Notes under the pieces: generated by a model
Database searches by the model: none
What the model saw: the letters and a program-made list of their open reading frames with translations, nothing else
What the model was told of the DNA's origin: nothing
Translations under genes and position numbers: made by a program
Assembly: GCA_030432195.1 (NCBI GenBank)
Contig: JAUIHE010000014.1
Coordinates: 1 to 34,753, forward strand
Direction of reading: 5' to 3'
DNA: 34,753 nucleotides
From: Alphaproteobacteria bacterium
GTDB lineage: Bacteria; Pseudomonadota; Alphaproteobacteria; UBA7985; JAUIBT01
In this document: piece by piece, positions 10,101 through 19,961 of the stretch
Position numbering within the stretch: position 1 is the stretch's first letter
Layout of the letters: each line of letters begins with the position of its first letter

Positions 10101-10349
10101 ATGAAGCAACTATTTCTCACCGCCCTGACCGCCGCCACCCTGACCGCCGCCACCCTGACCGCCGCCACCCTGACCGCAGCTGCGCTGACATCTCCGGCCT
10201 ATGCGGGGTTGGTCGTTACGAGCCAGAACTGCGTGCTCAACCAGGGCGTTTGCGTCGTCTTGGGCGGAACAGGGTCTGGTGCAACAAGCATTACCGGCAA
10301 CCCTGCGCCAACCCCGCCAGTGCCGATTCAAGATCCGTTTGACGACTAG
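10101..10349 (+). CDS. Small secreted protein, paralogue 3 of the tandem family, with repeat-expanded signal peptide
   Basis: MKQLFLTALTAATLTAATLTAATLTAAALTSPAYA|GLVVTSQNCVLNQGVCVVLGGTGSGATSITGNPAPTPPVPIQDPFDD: shared GxVxTxxxCVLxxGxCVxL and ITGNPAP. Confidence 0.72.
   Translation: MKQLFLTALTAATLTAATLTAATLTAAALTSPAYAGLVVTSQNCVLNQGVCVVLGGTGSGATSITGNPAPTPPVPIQDPFDD
10125..10184 (+). repeat. 15-bp in-frame tandem repeat (CTGACCGCCGCCACC x3 plus one degenerate copy)
   Basis: Units at 10125-10139, 10140-10154 and 10155-10169 are identical; 10170-10184 is degenerate. Encodes LTAAT repeats in the signal-peptide hydrophobic region. Confidence 0.93.
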
Positions 10350-10543
10350 GTTGCGGGCTGTTTCGGCTGACCAGGCCGTAACGCCGGGTCACTCAAGCTG
10401 AGTGCCATATTCTGATCGCGTGGGGTCGCGTGCCCATTTTGCGCCCATTTTGCGGCCTGACAAGCTTGCTGCTAGTCTGGGTGGCGAAGCAATTGTGCCA
10501 ATTGGGCGGGCGATGTTCATGTGTAGCGGAAGGACGCGGGCAA

Positions 10544-10939
10544 ATGGCTGTTGATGAAGAACTGTCGAAGAACTTTCGCGATGCCTTAGAGGGGCTGCCG
10601 GGTACGTCTGACAAAAAAATGATGGGCGGGACTTGCTTTTTTGTGAACGGCCACATGGTGGGCGGTGCTCACCGCGAAAAGTCCGGCCGTGGCTTGTTCA
10701 TGTTTCGCGTCGGCGTCGATAACGTGGCGGCGGCCGAAGTGATCGGCGGCGGTGAAAAGCTGGTCCAAGGCGGCCGTCTCATGCGCGGGTTTTATTTCGT
10801 AGAGGCCGACGACTGCCCGCCCGAGCTGTTCGAAGCCTGGAAGAGCCTTGCGGTCGCCCACGCTATGTCGTTGTCGCCGAAGGAACCCAAAGCAGACGGC
10901 AGCAGGCGCAAACTTGCGGGCACAAAGGCTAGGTCATGA
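10544..10939 (+). CDS. TfoX/Sxy N-terminal domain protein
   Basis: 'KKMMGGTCFFVNGHMVGGAHREKSGRGLFMFRVG' and 'GRLMRGFYFVEAD' are typical of TfoX-N proteins; ATG at 10544. Confidence 0.8.
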   Translation: MAVDEELSKNFRDALEGLPGTSDKKMMGGTCFFVNGHMVGGAHREKSGRGLFMFRVGVDNVAAAEVIGGGEKLVQGGRLMRGFYFVEADDCPPELFEAWKSLAVAHAMSLSPKEPKADGSRRKLAGTKARS

Positions 10940-10950
10940 GGGGTGGCGCT

Positions 10951-11658
10951 ATGGGCTTCAGCCCCGATACGCTCCAGTTTTTAGCAGAGCTCAGGGCGAA
11001 CAATACCCGTGACTGGTTCGCGCAGAACAAGCAGCGCTATGAGCGCAACGTCAAGCAACCCACGCAAGACTTTGCCGAGCACTTCGCCAAATTCATGCAG
11101 GAGCGGCACCAAAGCGCGATGCGTGCGCGCGTCTTTCGCCTCCACCGCGACATCCGGTTTTCCAAAGACAAAACGCCCTTTAACACGCATGTTCATCTGG
11201 CGTGCATGGATGAGGCGACCGGCGCTGCCTGGATGGTTGGGCTTGAGCCGGTCGAGCGCGCGAACGGACAAACAGGGGATGCAAGTCCGACCGGTCGCTT
11301 GCATTTGGGCTATGGCTGCCTTGTGTTTTCAAAGCCCCGGCTAGAGGCTTGGCGGGCTGGTGTTGCAGGTGCAGGTGCAGCTGACCTGGAGCAGGCTCTA
11401 TCCGAGGCCGCAGAGCGACTCACTGCCGGCCTAAGCCTGCGGATCAATGACCCGAGCCTCAAGCGCGTTCCCGCAGGCTTTGATCCCAGCGATCCCGGCG
11501 GCGCGTGGTTACGACGCAAGGCCTTTTGCGTCTGGATTGAGGGCTTGTCGGTGGACTTGGCCATGGGCGAAAGCGCGCTGGACGCGATCACAAAAAGCGT
11601 GACGGACCTGGAGCCGCTGCGCGCCTGGTGGTTAACAACCATGGGACCAGCAGCCTAA
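10951..11658 (+). CDS. DUF2461 (TIGR02453) family protein
   Basis: 'LQFLAELRANNTRDWFAQNKQRYE', 'RVFRLHRDIRFSKDKTPFNTHVHLAC'. The start could be 10936. Confidence 0.85.
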   Translation: MGFSPDTLQFLAELRANNTRDWFAQNKQRYERNVKQPTQDFAEHFAKFMQERHQSAMRARVFRLHRDIRFSKDKTPFNTHVHLACMDEATGAAWMVGLEPVERANGQTGDASPTGRLHLGYGCLVFSKPRLEAWRAGVAGAGAADLEQALSEAAERLTAGLSLRINDPSLKRVPAGFDPSDPGGAWLRRKAFCVWIEGLSVDLAMGESALDAITKSVTDLEPLRAWWLTTMGPAA

Positions 11659-11720
11659 GCAACCCCACGATGGTGTCTCGTTTGCCTGTTGAGCCCGCAA
11701 AGCCGCTTAGGATCAACGCC

Positions 11721-11921
11721 CTAGCAGCACGTGCCGTTCTGTTGGATCGGCGGGCAAGGCACCGTTGCGTAGGAACAGTAGACGCAGCAATCGCCGGGCT
11801 TTGGGCGCAGTACGGTCTTGCAGGCTTCGCACTCATAGAACCACTGGCAATAGTCCGTCGGCATGGTCTCGGTCTTGGCGTGCCCGCAATGGGGGCAGGT
11901 CAGTTTTGACTGAAGTTGCAT
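11721..11921 (-). CDS. Small Cys-rich conserved protein (GDCCVYCSY family)
   Basis: 'LTCPHCGHAKTETMPTDYCQWFYECEACKTVLRPKPGDCCVYCSYATVPCPPIQ': 66 aa, 11 Cys, recognisable conserved family. Confidence 0.82.
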   Translation of the reverse strand: MQLQSKLTCPHCGHAKTETMPTDYCQWFYECEACKTVLRPKPGDCCVYCSYATVPCPPIQQNGTCC

Positions 11922-11984
11922 AGCAAGTTCCTGGAAACGGGACGGGGTGCCCCCAGCTTAGCGATCCCGGGTCATCACGGCAAC

Positions 11985-12632
11985 TCAACGATCTTTTCTT
12001 GGTCTAGAGCGCGTTTCGCTGTCTGGTCTTCGTTCGGCGAGCTCATTGAATTTCCGCGCTATTTTGAACCCAGAAAAGGGCCAGGCGCTTACCACGATCC
12101 GCTCCTCGCCGCGAAAGATTTCAATGGCTAAAAGGCCGCCGGCGATGGCCGTCACCTCCTTCAGATCTAGAACGAAGCTCGCCCGGCTGAACCGCCAGCG
12201 CCCAAAATCGCCCGCGTGTAAGGGGCCGTATCCAAGGAACCCAACGCGACGACTGGTGAGAAAAATTCGGCCAAAGGTCCAGCTCCAGTTGCTGAGCAAC
12301 CAGTGGTAATCCAAATAGCTGGTCGTCCCCTGCAACCTCGGCTCCCAAAACATGAGGGGTGGTCGGCCAGAGAGCGTGTAGACAAGCAGCCGTTCGCCGG
12401 GCGGCAGTTTGCGGGCAAAGACCCGGCCTCGCCAACGTATAGCGCCGTGGATCAGCAGCAAAGCGGAGAAGGTAAAGAAGAAGCTTGGCAGCGCCTTCCA
12501 GGTTTCGACGACAAACAGACGGCTAGCGCCAAGCTGGCGGATCCAGGCGAGTTCTACCGCCGGGTTGAAGTTCGCTTGGATCGCCAGCAGCGCCAGCCCC
12601 AGCATGAGGAAAAGCAGTCCTAGTCGAAGCAC
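11985..12632 (-). CDS. Membrane protein with two N-terminal TM segments and a GRAM/bacterial-PH-like C-terminal domain
   Basis: Two hydrophobic segments, then 'RIFLTSRRVGFLGYGPLHAG...FVLDLKEVTAI', resembling the 12820-13341 protein. Confidence 0.55.
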   Translation of the reverse strand: MLRLGLLFLMLGLALLAIQANFNPAVELAWIRQLGASRLFVVETWKALPSFFFTFSALLLIHGAIRWRGRVFARKLPPGERLLVYTLSGRPPLMFWEPRLQGTTSYLDYHWLLSNWSWTFGRIFLTSRRVGFLGYGPLHAGDFGRWRFSRASFVLDLKEVTAIAGGLLAIEIFRGEERIVVSAWPFSGFKIARKFNELAERRPDSETRSRPRKDR

Positions 12633-12819
12633 CCAAGATCCTTATTATTTAGATATCAGGTGCCATTTTACCCGTTCATAGGGTGCTAAACAAGGGCGAA
12701 AATCCATGAGGAGAGCCAAGCGCGCTTTGACCCCAGTGTGTCCCCCGCCAGCAGGAAAGGGGCACCGGTCATGCTCGTGAACCAGGTTGTGGGCCTCGGT
12801 CGTATGCGACAGCTATGTG

Positions 12820-13341
12820 CTACAAGCGGCTCCGGATCGCGTCGGCGATTTGCCCTGATAAAATGGCACCGGTCTTGAACCTAACCGTCTCTCCTTGTGC
12901 GGTGATCGTCACATACATGAAGCGCTTTTCAAAGCTTGTGACCTCGCGCAGGTTCCAGACAATGCCTTGAACATCCATTTCTCTTGTCTGCAAGTGTTTG
13001 TAGGCTTTGGGCAGTTCACCCAAGAACCCAAGGCGCTTGTTGGTCACAAAGAGATAGCCGTGCTTGGGGCGGCCGAATAGGCCCGGGCTGCGCAAGTTGG
13101 CCGAGCGAAACAGCACCAGTTCTTCACCAGCGACCAAATTGTCGAGCAGCACCTTCTTGGCATTTTGGCCGAAAACCATCGTTAAGATCACCGCGCCCAA
13201 GCCGATGGCGATGACCGGCGAATAGGTAGCAATAGGCCCGGTTAGTGGGATGCCAAGCAGGGCGTAAATATCAAGGCCGCTGCGGCCTGCCACGAAGTCA
13301 ATCAGACCAAGGCCGATAAGGGCAAAACCAATGATGGACAT
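12820..13341 (-). CDS. Membrane protein with two N-terminal TM segments and a GRAM/bacterial-PH-like C-terminal domain (paralogue of 11985-12632)
   Basis: 'MSIIGFALIGLGLIDFVAG...', then 'GYLFVTNKRLGFLGELPKAYKHL...IVWNLREVTSFEKRFMYVTI'. Start chosen at ATG 13341 (ORF opens at 13401). Confidence 0.55.
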   Translation of the reverse strand: MSIIGFALIGLGLIDFVAGRSGLDIYALLGIPLTGPIATYSPVIAIGLGAVILTMVFGQNAKKVLLDNLVAGEELVLFRSANLRSPGLFGRPKHGYLFVTNKRLGFLGELPKAYKHLQTREMDVQGIVWNLREVTSFEKRFMYVTITAQGETVRFKTGAILSGQIADAIRSRL

Positions 13342-13430
13342 GTTGCTTCGTGTGCTCCTTTGCTTGTCAGAAAATCTGACCGCATCTCTTAGGCCAATCA
13401 ATCAGCTACACGGCGCCTTGCCAAGAGGCA

Positions 13431-14048
13431 ATGTACGAGCGGTCGTCCGGTCGCAAGTCAATGTTGAATCAATTATTGAGGGTAATGTGTGATAAAGAGC
13501 TTTACACGAGTGCAGCGTTCGCGTTATGTTCATCATATTTTCAGTTACCCAAATGGCAGGCAAACCAGAAAAGGAGCCTAGAATTGCCGACAAATCGAAA
13601 CCCCAAGCATAACCTTTTGTATCCGGTCCCTTTGCCACCCGGCAGCGGACTTGCAGTTCCGGTATCGTTCCCTACCTTGACGCCTGACCGTGGCCTCTAT
13701 GAGGCGGCCGTGGCGACAGCAAGCTTTTTGAATAATTTCCGACGAATGAGAAGGGCGAACTGGGTAGATGCAGACAAATATTATCACTGTAAAGCCAACG
13801 CCAGGTCGGCCCAGCTTGGGCCGCACGGGCGGGCGGTTGCGAAGATCATTAGTGAAGGCCGTGAGATTAGCGATCGGTTCAAATACAAGTACATAAGAAA
13901 AGAAAAAAACGACGCAGAACTGGATCAAGAGGCCAACCACTTCGGTCGGCAAGCTGGGTCCTTGTATCCTCGTGCCGATCTCAGCGCGGTTCGGGGCGAG
14001 CTGTGCGCCGGCTTTCGCCCGCCAAACTTTCCAAAGCGGCTTTGGTAA
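13431..14048 (+). CDS. Serum amyloid A-like domain protein (possible orphan polymorphic-toxin C-terminal region)
   Basis: 'FRRMRRANWVDADKYYHCKANARSAQLGPHGRAVAKIISEGREISDRFK...DAELDQEANHFGR...FRPPNFPKRLW' follows the SAA pattern (M.R.AN...DKY.H...N..A..GP.G..A..IS..RE...RF...DQ.AN..GR...FRP..P). The true start is uncertain. Confidence 0.6.
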   Translation: MYERSSGRKSMLNQLLRVMCDKELYTSAAFALCSSYFQLPKWQANQKRSLELPTNRNPKHNLLYPVPLPPGSGLAVPVSFPTLTPDRGLYEAAVATASFLNNFRRMRRANWVDADKYYHCKANARSAQLGPHGRAVAKIISEGREISDRFKYKYIRKEKNDAELDQEANHFGRQAGSLYPRADLSAVRGELCAGFRPPNFPKRLW

Positions 14049-14049
14049 C

Positions 14050-14307
14050 ATGATTAAGCGACCCAAGTTACGGCTTTGGCATGTGATCGTCTTGGCAATT
14101 CTTGTTGCCCCGGTTTTGTTTAAAGACCAAATAATCACGTTTCTTGAAATTGACATTTGCCTCGATAGCGGCGGACGCTGGGACTACGAACTGTCTGACT
14201 GCGACTATGGCACCAAGGAAGAGTGCCTTCTGCGTGGCAATGACTATTTTTGGAACGCATTCGCCGAGCGGTGTCGCAGGGTAACCGAACCCACGCAGGC
14301 CCCATAA
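14050..14307 (+). CDS. Small single-TM protein with Cys-containing domain; candidate immunity partner
   Basis: 'MIKRPKLRLWHVIVLAILVAPVLFKDQIITFLEIDICLDSGGRWDYELSDCDYGTKEECLLRGNDYFWNAFAERCRRV': one N-terminal TM, then a CLDSGGRW motif. ATG is 1 bp after the upstream stop. Confidence 0.6.
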   Translation: MIKRPKLRLWHVIVLAILVAPVLFKDQIITFLEIDICLDSGGRWDYELSDCDYGTKEECLLRGNDYFWNAFAERCRRVTEPTQAP

Positions 14308-14567
14308 TGCCAAAGCCGCGCCGCTCCATGCAGCGTTCCGCAAAGTTCGATTTATGTTTGAACGCCCTATCAACGGCGGTCGCGGTCACCGCAGCGTGGC
14401 GTAGGTACAAGGCGCCCCGCGTTGGTTTGGGTGACAGCGCAGAGGCTACGGGGGCGCTTGCCCCCGCCGCAATCGCCCTTCGCTCAAATCCTTCAGATCA
14501 TCTATGGACGAATGTTGTCGGTGGTTTGTGATTAGCCGTCTGCTTGTGGCTGCCTACTTCTGGCCGC

Positions 14568-16118
14568 CTATTCCCACTCGATCGTGCCCGGCGGCTTTGA
14601 GGTGTAATCGTAGACCACCCGATTGACGCCGCGCACTTCGTTGACAATCCGGGTCGCCACCCGCGCCAAAAAGGCGGGCTCAAAGGGGTAGATGTCGGCG
14701 GTCATGCCATCGACCGAGGTCACAGCGCGCAGCGCACAGACCCGCTCATAGGTTCTAGCATCGCCCATGACCCCAACCGAGCGCACGGGCAGCAGGGCTG
14801 CAAAGGCCTGCCAAATCTCGTTGTAAAGCCCGGCCTTGCGGATCTCCTCAATATAGATGGCGTCGGCTTTGCGCAGGATATCGCAAGAATCGGCGTCCAC
14901 TTGACCTGGAATGCGGATTGCTAGGCCAGGGCCCGGAAAGGGGTGACGGCCGACAAAGCTGTTGGGCAAGCCCAACTCGCGACCCAGCGCGCGAACCTCG
15001 TCCTTAAACAGCTCGCGCAAAGGTTCGACCAGATCCATTTGCATGCGCTCGGGCAGGCCGCCGACGTTGTGGTGCGATTTGATGGTCACAGAAGGTCCGC
15101 CGATGACCGAAACGCTCTCGATCACATCCGGGTAGAGCGTGCCTTGCGCCAAGAAGGGCGCGCCGCCCAGCTTGCGGGCTTCTTCTTCGAACACGTCGAT
15201 AAAGCGCGCGCCGATGATTTTGCGCTTCATCTCGGGGTCTTCGACGCCCTTTAGGTCGCCCAGGAAGGTCAGGGCCGCATCCACCGTCTTCAGCGGGATG
15301 TTGTAGTGCTGGCGGAACAGGCTCTCGACCTCTTCGCGCTCGCCTTTACGCAGCAGGCCATGATCGACAAAAATACAGGTGAGCTGGTCGCCGATGGCTT
15401 CGTGGATCAAGACCGCGGTCACGGCTGAATCAACGCCGCCGGAAAGGCCGCATATCACGTTTTGATCGCCGACCTGTGCGCGAATGCGCTCGATGGCCTG
15501 GTCCTTGAAGGCGGCCATGGTCCAGTCGGCGCTACAGCCACAAACCTTGATGGCAAAGTTGGCGAGCAGCGCGGCGCCCTGGTCGGTGTGGGTCACTTCC
15601 GGGTGGAACTGCAGGCCGTAATAGTGGCGGCTTGTGTCAGCGATGGCCGCATAGGGCGCGCCAGAGCTGGAGCCGACAACCTTAAAGCCGGGGGCCAAAG
15701 CGTCCACGCGATCCCCGTGGCTCATCCAAACACGCTGATCGACAGGCAGGTCTTCGAACAAGCGACAGGGGGCATCGACATGCAGGTTGGCCGCGCCGAA
15801 CTCTTGGTGATCGCTGGCCTCCACCGAGCCGCCCAGTTGAACGGTCATGGTCTGTTGGCCGTAGCAGATTCCCAGGACCGGCAATTTGGAGTCAAACACC
15901 CACTGCGGCGCGCGTGGCGAGCCTGCCTCGGTCACCGATGAGGGGCCGCCCGCCAAAACGATGCCGCGCGGCTCCAAGGCCTGCATACGCGCGACCTCCG
16001 CGTTGAAGGGCAGGATCTCGCAATAGACCTTGGCTTCGCGCAGGCGGCGCGCGATCAATTGGGTGACCTGGCTACCAAAATCCAAAATCAGGATGGTGTT
16101 ATCAGACAGTGAGGACAT
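14568..16118 (-). CDS. guaA: GMP synthase (glutamine-hydrolysing)
   Basis: '[27 protein letters not shown]', 'GICYGQQTM', '[20 protein letters not shown]', '[11 protein letters not shown]', C-terminal 'PPGTIEWE'. ATG at 16118; the ORF extends upstream to 16322. Confidence 0.97.
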   Translation of the reverse strand: MSSLSDNTILILDFGSQVTQLIARRLREAKVYCEILPFNAEVARMQALEPRGIVLAGGPSSVTEAGSPRAPQWVFDSKLPVLGICYGQQTMTVQLGGSVEASDHQEFGAANLHVDAPCRLFEDLPVDQRVWMSHGDRVDALAPGFKVVGSSSGAPYAAIADTSRHYYGLQFHPEVTHTDQGAALLANFAIKVCGCSADWTMAAFKDQAIERIRAQVGDQNVICGLSGGVDSAVTAVLIHEAIGDQLTCIFVDHGLLRKGEREEVESLFRQHYNIPLKTVDAALTFLGDLKGVEDPEMKRKIIGARFIDVFEEEARKLGGAPFLAQGTLYPDVIESVSVIGGPSVTIKSHHNVGGLPERMQMDLVEPLRELFKDEVRALGRELGLPNSFVGRHPFPGPGLAIRIPGQVDADSCDILRKADAIYIEEIRKAGLYNEIWQAFAALLPVRSVGVMGDARTYERVCALRAVTSVDGMTADIYPFEPAFLARVATRIVNEVRGVNRVVYDYTSKPPGTIEWE

Positions 16119-16219
16119 GGGCTCTCTCAGCGGCTCTCTCAGCAGAAAAATAGAAGCGCGAACGCGGCGGTCAGCTCCTTGAGTGCCGACCACCGCCCTC
16201 TTTAGACCAGGCGACGTGC

Positions 16220-17791
<1,572 letters not shown>

Positions 17792-18124
17792 TTATACGCC
17801 TGAGCACCGCCCTTGCAAAGCCCCAAGACGCCGCCGCAATCGCCCAAGGTGTCACAGCCTATTTGGCGGCGCTATTGCGACGATTGCCGGTTGCGCTGCC
17901 CCGTCGTGCTTGATGTCGTGCATGTGGTTGCAGTTGCCGGTCGCAGGTGCCGGGTTTCCTGCGGCTCTAGCGGCCTCTCGGGCACCAAATGGGCAAAAAC
18001 AGGGGTGGGGCAGCCGCGCTTTGCAACTCAAGACGCAAAACGGGGCTTGCATTTTGCTACCTAGGGTAGTAAGACGGGAGAGATTTTATCCGCCCTTGTT
18101 TGGCTCATGTTTAGGTGAATTGCT

Positions 18125-19030
18125 ATGCGCCGCTACTACTCAGCGCTTTTTGCCCTGTCCGCGCTGCTTTTGGTTTTTGCGTGTCAACCGACGCAAAATG
18201 GTCCGGTGAACTGGCGTCTGGACCCCGAACGCGGGGCTCTGACCCCCAGCGAATGGACCTCGATCCCAGCCTTTATTGTTGATTATACGGCCCAAGATGG
18301 CACGCCGCTGAAGGCTTGGGTCTGGAAGGGCTGGCTGCCAGCCTCACCGACGCTCATGTACCTGCACGGCCCGCGCGGGCATTTGGGCTATTCGGCGCAA
18401 TACCTGCGCTACATAATCGAGCAAGGCCATTCGGTCATCATTCCAGAATACCGCGGCTTTGGACCCAACGAGGGTGAGGCCTCGCTGGACGCCATGATTG
18501 ATGATGCCTTGGGCGCTTACGCTATGGCGCAGCGCGAAGCGACTTTGCCCTCGCAGATCGTCGTCATGTCGCATTCGGTGGGCTCGCTGCCGGCGGCCGA
18601 AGTGGCCAAGGCCTTCCCCAACGTCTTTGGGATGATCCTGATTTCCGCGATGCCAGAAGGCAGCACGCAAAAGGTCAAACAGCAAGATCCGTTGGCCCAG
18701 GCCCTGCAAAATATGGCCGACCAAAACAACCAGGCACGCCAAGGGACAACCACCGTTGCCGAGACCAGCTTTACCGAGATTAAGGTGCCCAAGATCTTTG
18801 TTCACGGTCGCTTGGACAACGTGATGGACTATGCCTCGGCGCACTTGCTGTATGAATCCAGCCCCGGCCCGTCGGCCTTCATCACCTTGGACGATGTCGG
18901 GCACCGCCCCTCAGAGTTTGCTATCGCCAATCTCTATCCCTTGGCGCTGCAAGCCATTACCACCCGCAACATGGCGCTGCTCAAACCCTTGGAGCGTAGT
19001 GGCCTGATCCATGTCGAGGTCAAGTACTAG
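18125..19030 (+). CDS. Alpha/beta hydrolase, lipoprotein-like
   Basis: N-terminal 'LSALLLVFACQPTQ' lipobox-like, 'LMYLHGPRGHLGYSAQYLRYIIEQGHSVIIPEYRGFGPNEG', 'VMSHSVGSLPAAEVAK', 'KIFVHGRLDNVMDY'. Confidence 0.8.
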   Translation: MRRYYSALFALSALLLVFACQPTQNGPVNWRLDPERGALTPSEWTSIPAFIVDYTAQDGTPLKAWVWKGWLPASPTLMYLHGPRGHLGYSAQYLRYIIEQGHSVIIPEYRGFGPNEGEASLDAMIDDALGAYAMAQREATLPSQIVVMSHSVGSLPAAEVAKAFPNVFGMILISAMPEGSTQKVKQQDPLAQALQNMADQNNQARQGTTTVAETSFTEIKVPKIFVHGRLDNVMDYASAHLLYESSPGPSAFITLDDVGHRPSEFAIANLYPLALQAITTRNMALLKPLERSGLIHVEVKY

Positions 19031-19076
19031 AGCCGAAGGTCGTCCGGCGGTCTGACCGCCAGCCTTCAATCCATCA

Positions 19077-19108
19077 AAGCGAGCGGCGTCCAGTCGCTCG
19101 CTTTTTTT
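19077..19108 (+). terminator. Rho-independent terminator
   Basis: AAGCGAGCG-gcgtccagt-CGCTCGCTTTTTTT. Confidence 0.9.
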
Positions 19109-19215
19109 GTGGGCCTGCTCATTTTCCTGCGACGATCCACATGCACGGTTGAATTTTGCCGCTGGGCGCGCAACATGGCGCGCATGACAGGTGCGACAAA
19201 CATAGGAACGCGGGC

Positions 19216-19872
19216 ATGAGCAGAGTAGTCTTGGTGCGGCACGGGCAAGCCAATGCAGGGGCGGCCAGCGAGGAGGACTACGACCGCCTCAGTGATTTGG
19301 GCCAGCAGCAAGCGCGCTGGTTGGGCGAGTACCTGTCGCGCGTGGACCACGGCGTCGAGCGGATTATTGCAGGCAATCTCAATCGCCAGCGCGATACGGC
19401 GGCGGCGGTTGCCGAACACTTGGGTCTGCCGGTCGCCGAAGATCCGCGCCTGCGGGAGATGAACTATTTTGAGCTGGCGCAGTCGGCCCGCGAGACCATG
19501 AACATAGGCGCCTATACGGGGCGTCAGTCCTTTATCGAGCACTTCCCTCTGGTGCTAGAGGCCTGGGAAGCAGGCAAAATTTCCTGCTCGACGGAAACCT
19601 ACGATGAGTTCGCCAGCCGTGTGTTGAGCGCGCTTGAAGACGCTGAGCGCCAAGACGGCACGATGCTGGTGACCTCGGGCGGGGTGATTGGCGTTGCGAT
19701 CCGCCATATTTTGGGGCTGGACACCCACAGCTTCGCGCACGTGCTGCTGCAGATCAACAATTCCTCGCTGCACCGCTATACGGTGGAGTACGGCCAGCGG
19801 CGTCTGAATTCTTTCAACGCGCTGGCCCATCTGGAGCTGCCCGACCGCGCCCACGCCCGCACCTTTGTTTAG
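19216..19872 (+). CDS. Histidine phosphatase (phosphoglycerate mutase-like) family protein
   Basis: 'SRVVLVRHGQANAG' (RHG motif), 'LSDLGQQQARWLGEYL', 'TSGGVIGVAIRHILGL'. Confidence 0.87.
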   Translation: MSRVVLVRHGQANAGAASEEDYDRLSDLGQQQARWLGEYLSRVDHGVERIIAGNLNRQRDTAAAVAEHLGLPVAEDPRLREMNYFELAQSARETMNIGAYTGRQSFIEHFPLVLEAWEAGKISCSTETYDEFASRVLSALEDAERQDGTMLVTSGGVIGVAIRHILGLDTHSFAHVLLQINNSSLHRYTVEYGQRRLNSFNALAHLELPDRAHARTFV

Positions 19873-19961
19873 ACCTGGATTTCGCGGGCTACCTCATAAC
19901 TAATTGCGAGCAAAACAATAAACCGCTAAGCTATGGCAACTCTTGAGTTCAGGGAGGCAAA

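Noticed and set aside
16110-16150. Short direct repeat gctctctcagc upstream of guaA
   Set aside because: Only ~11 bp, two copies; too weak to call a regulatory element without comparative data.
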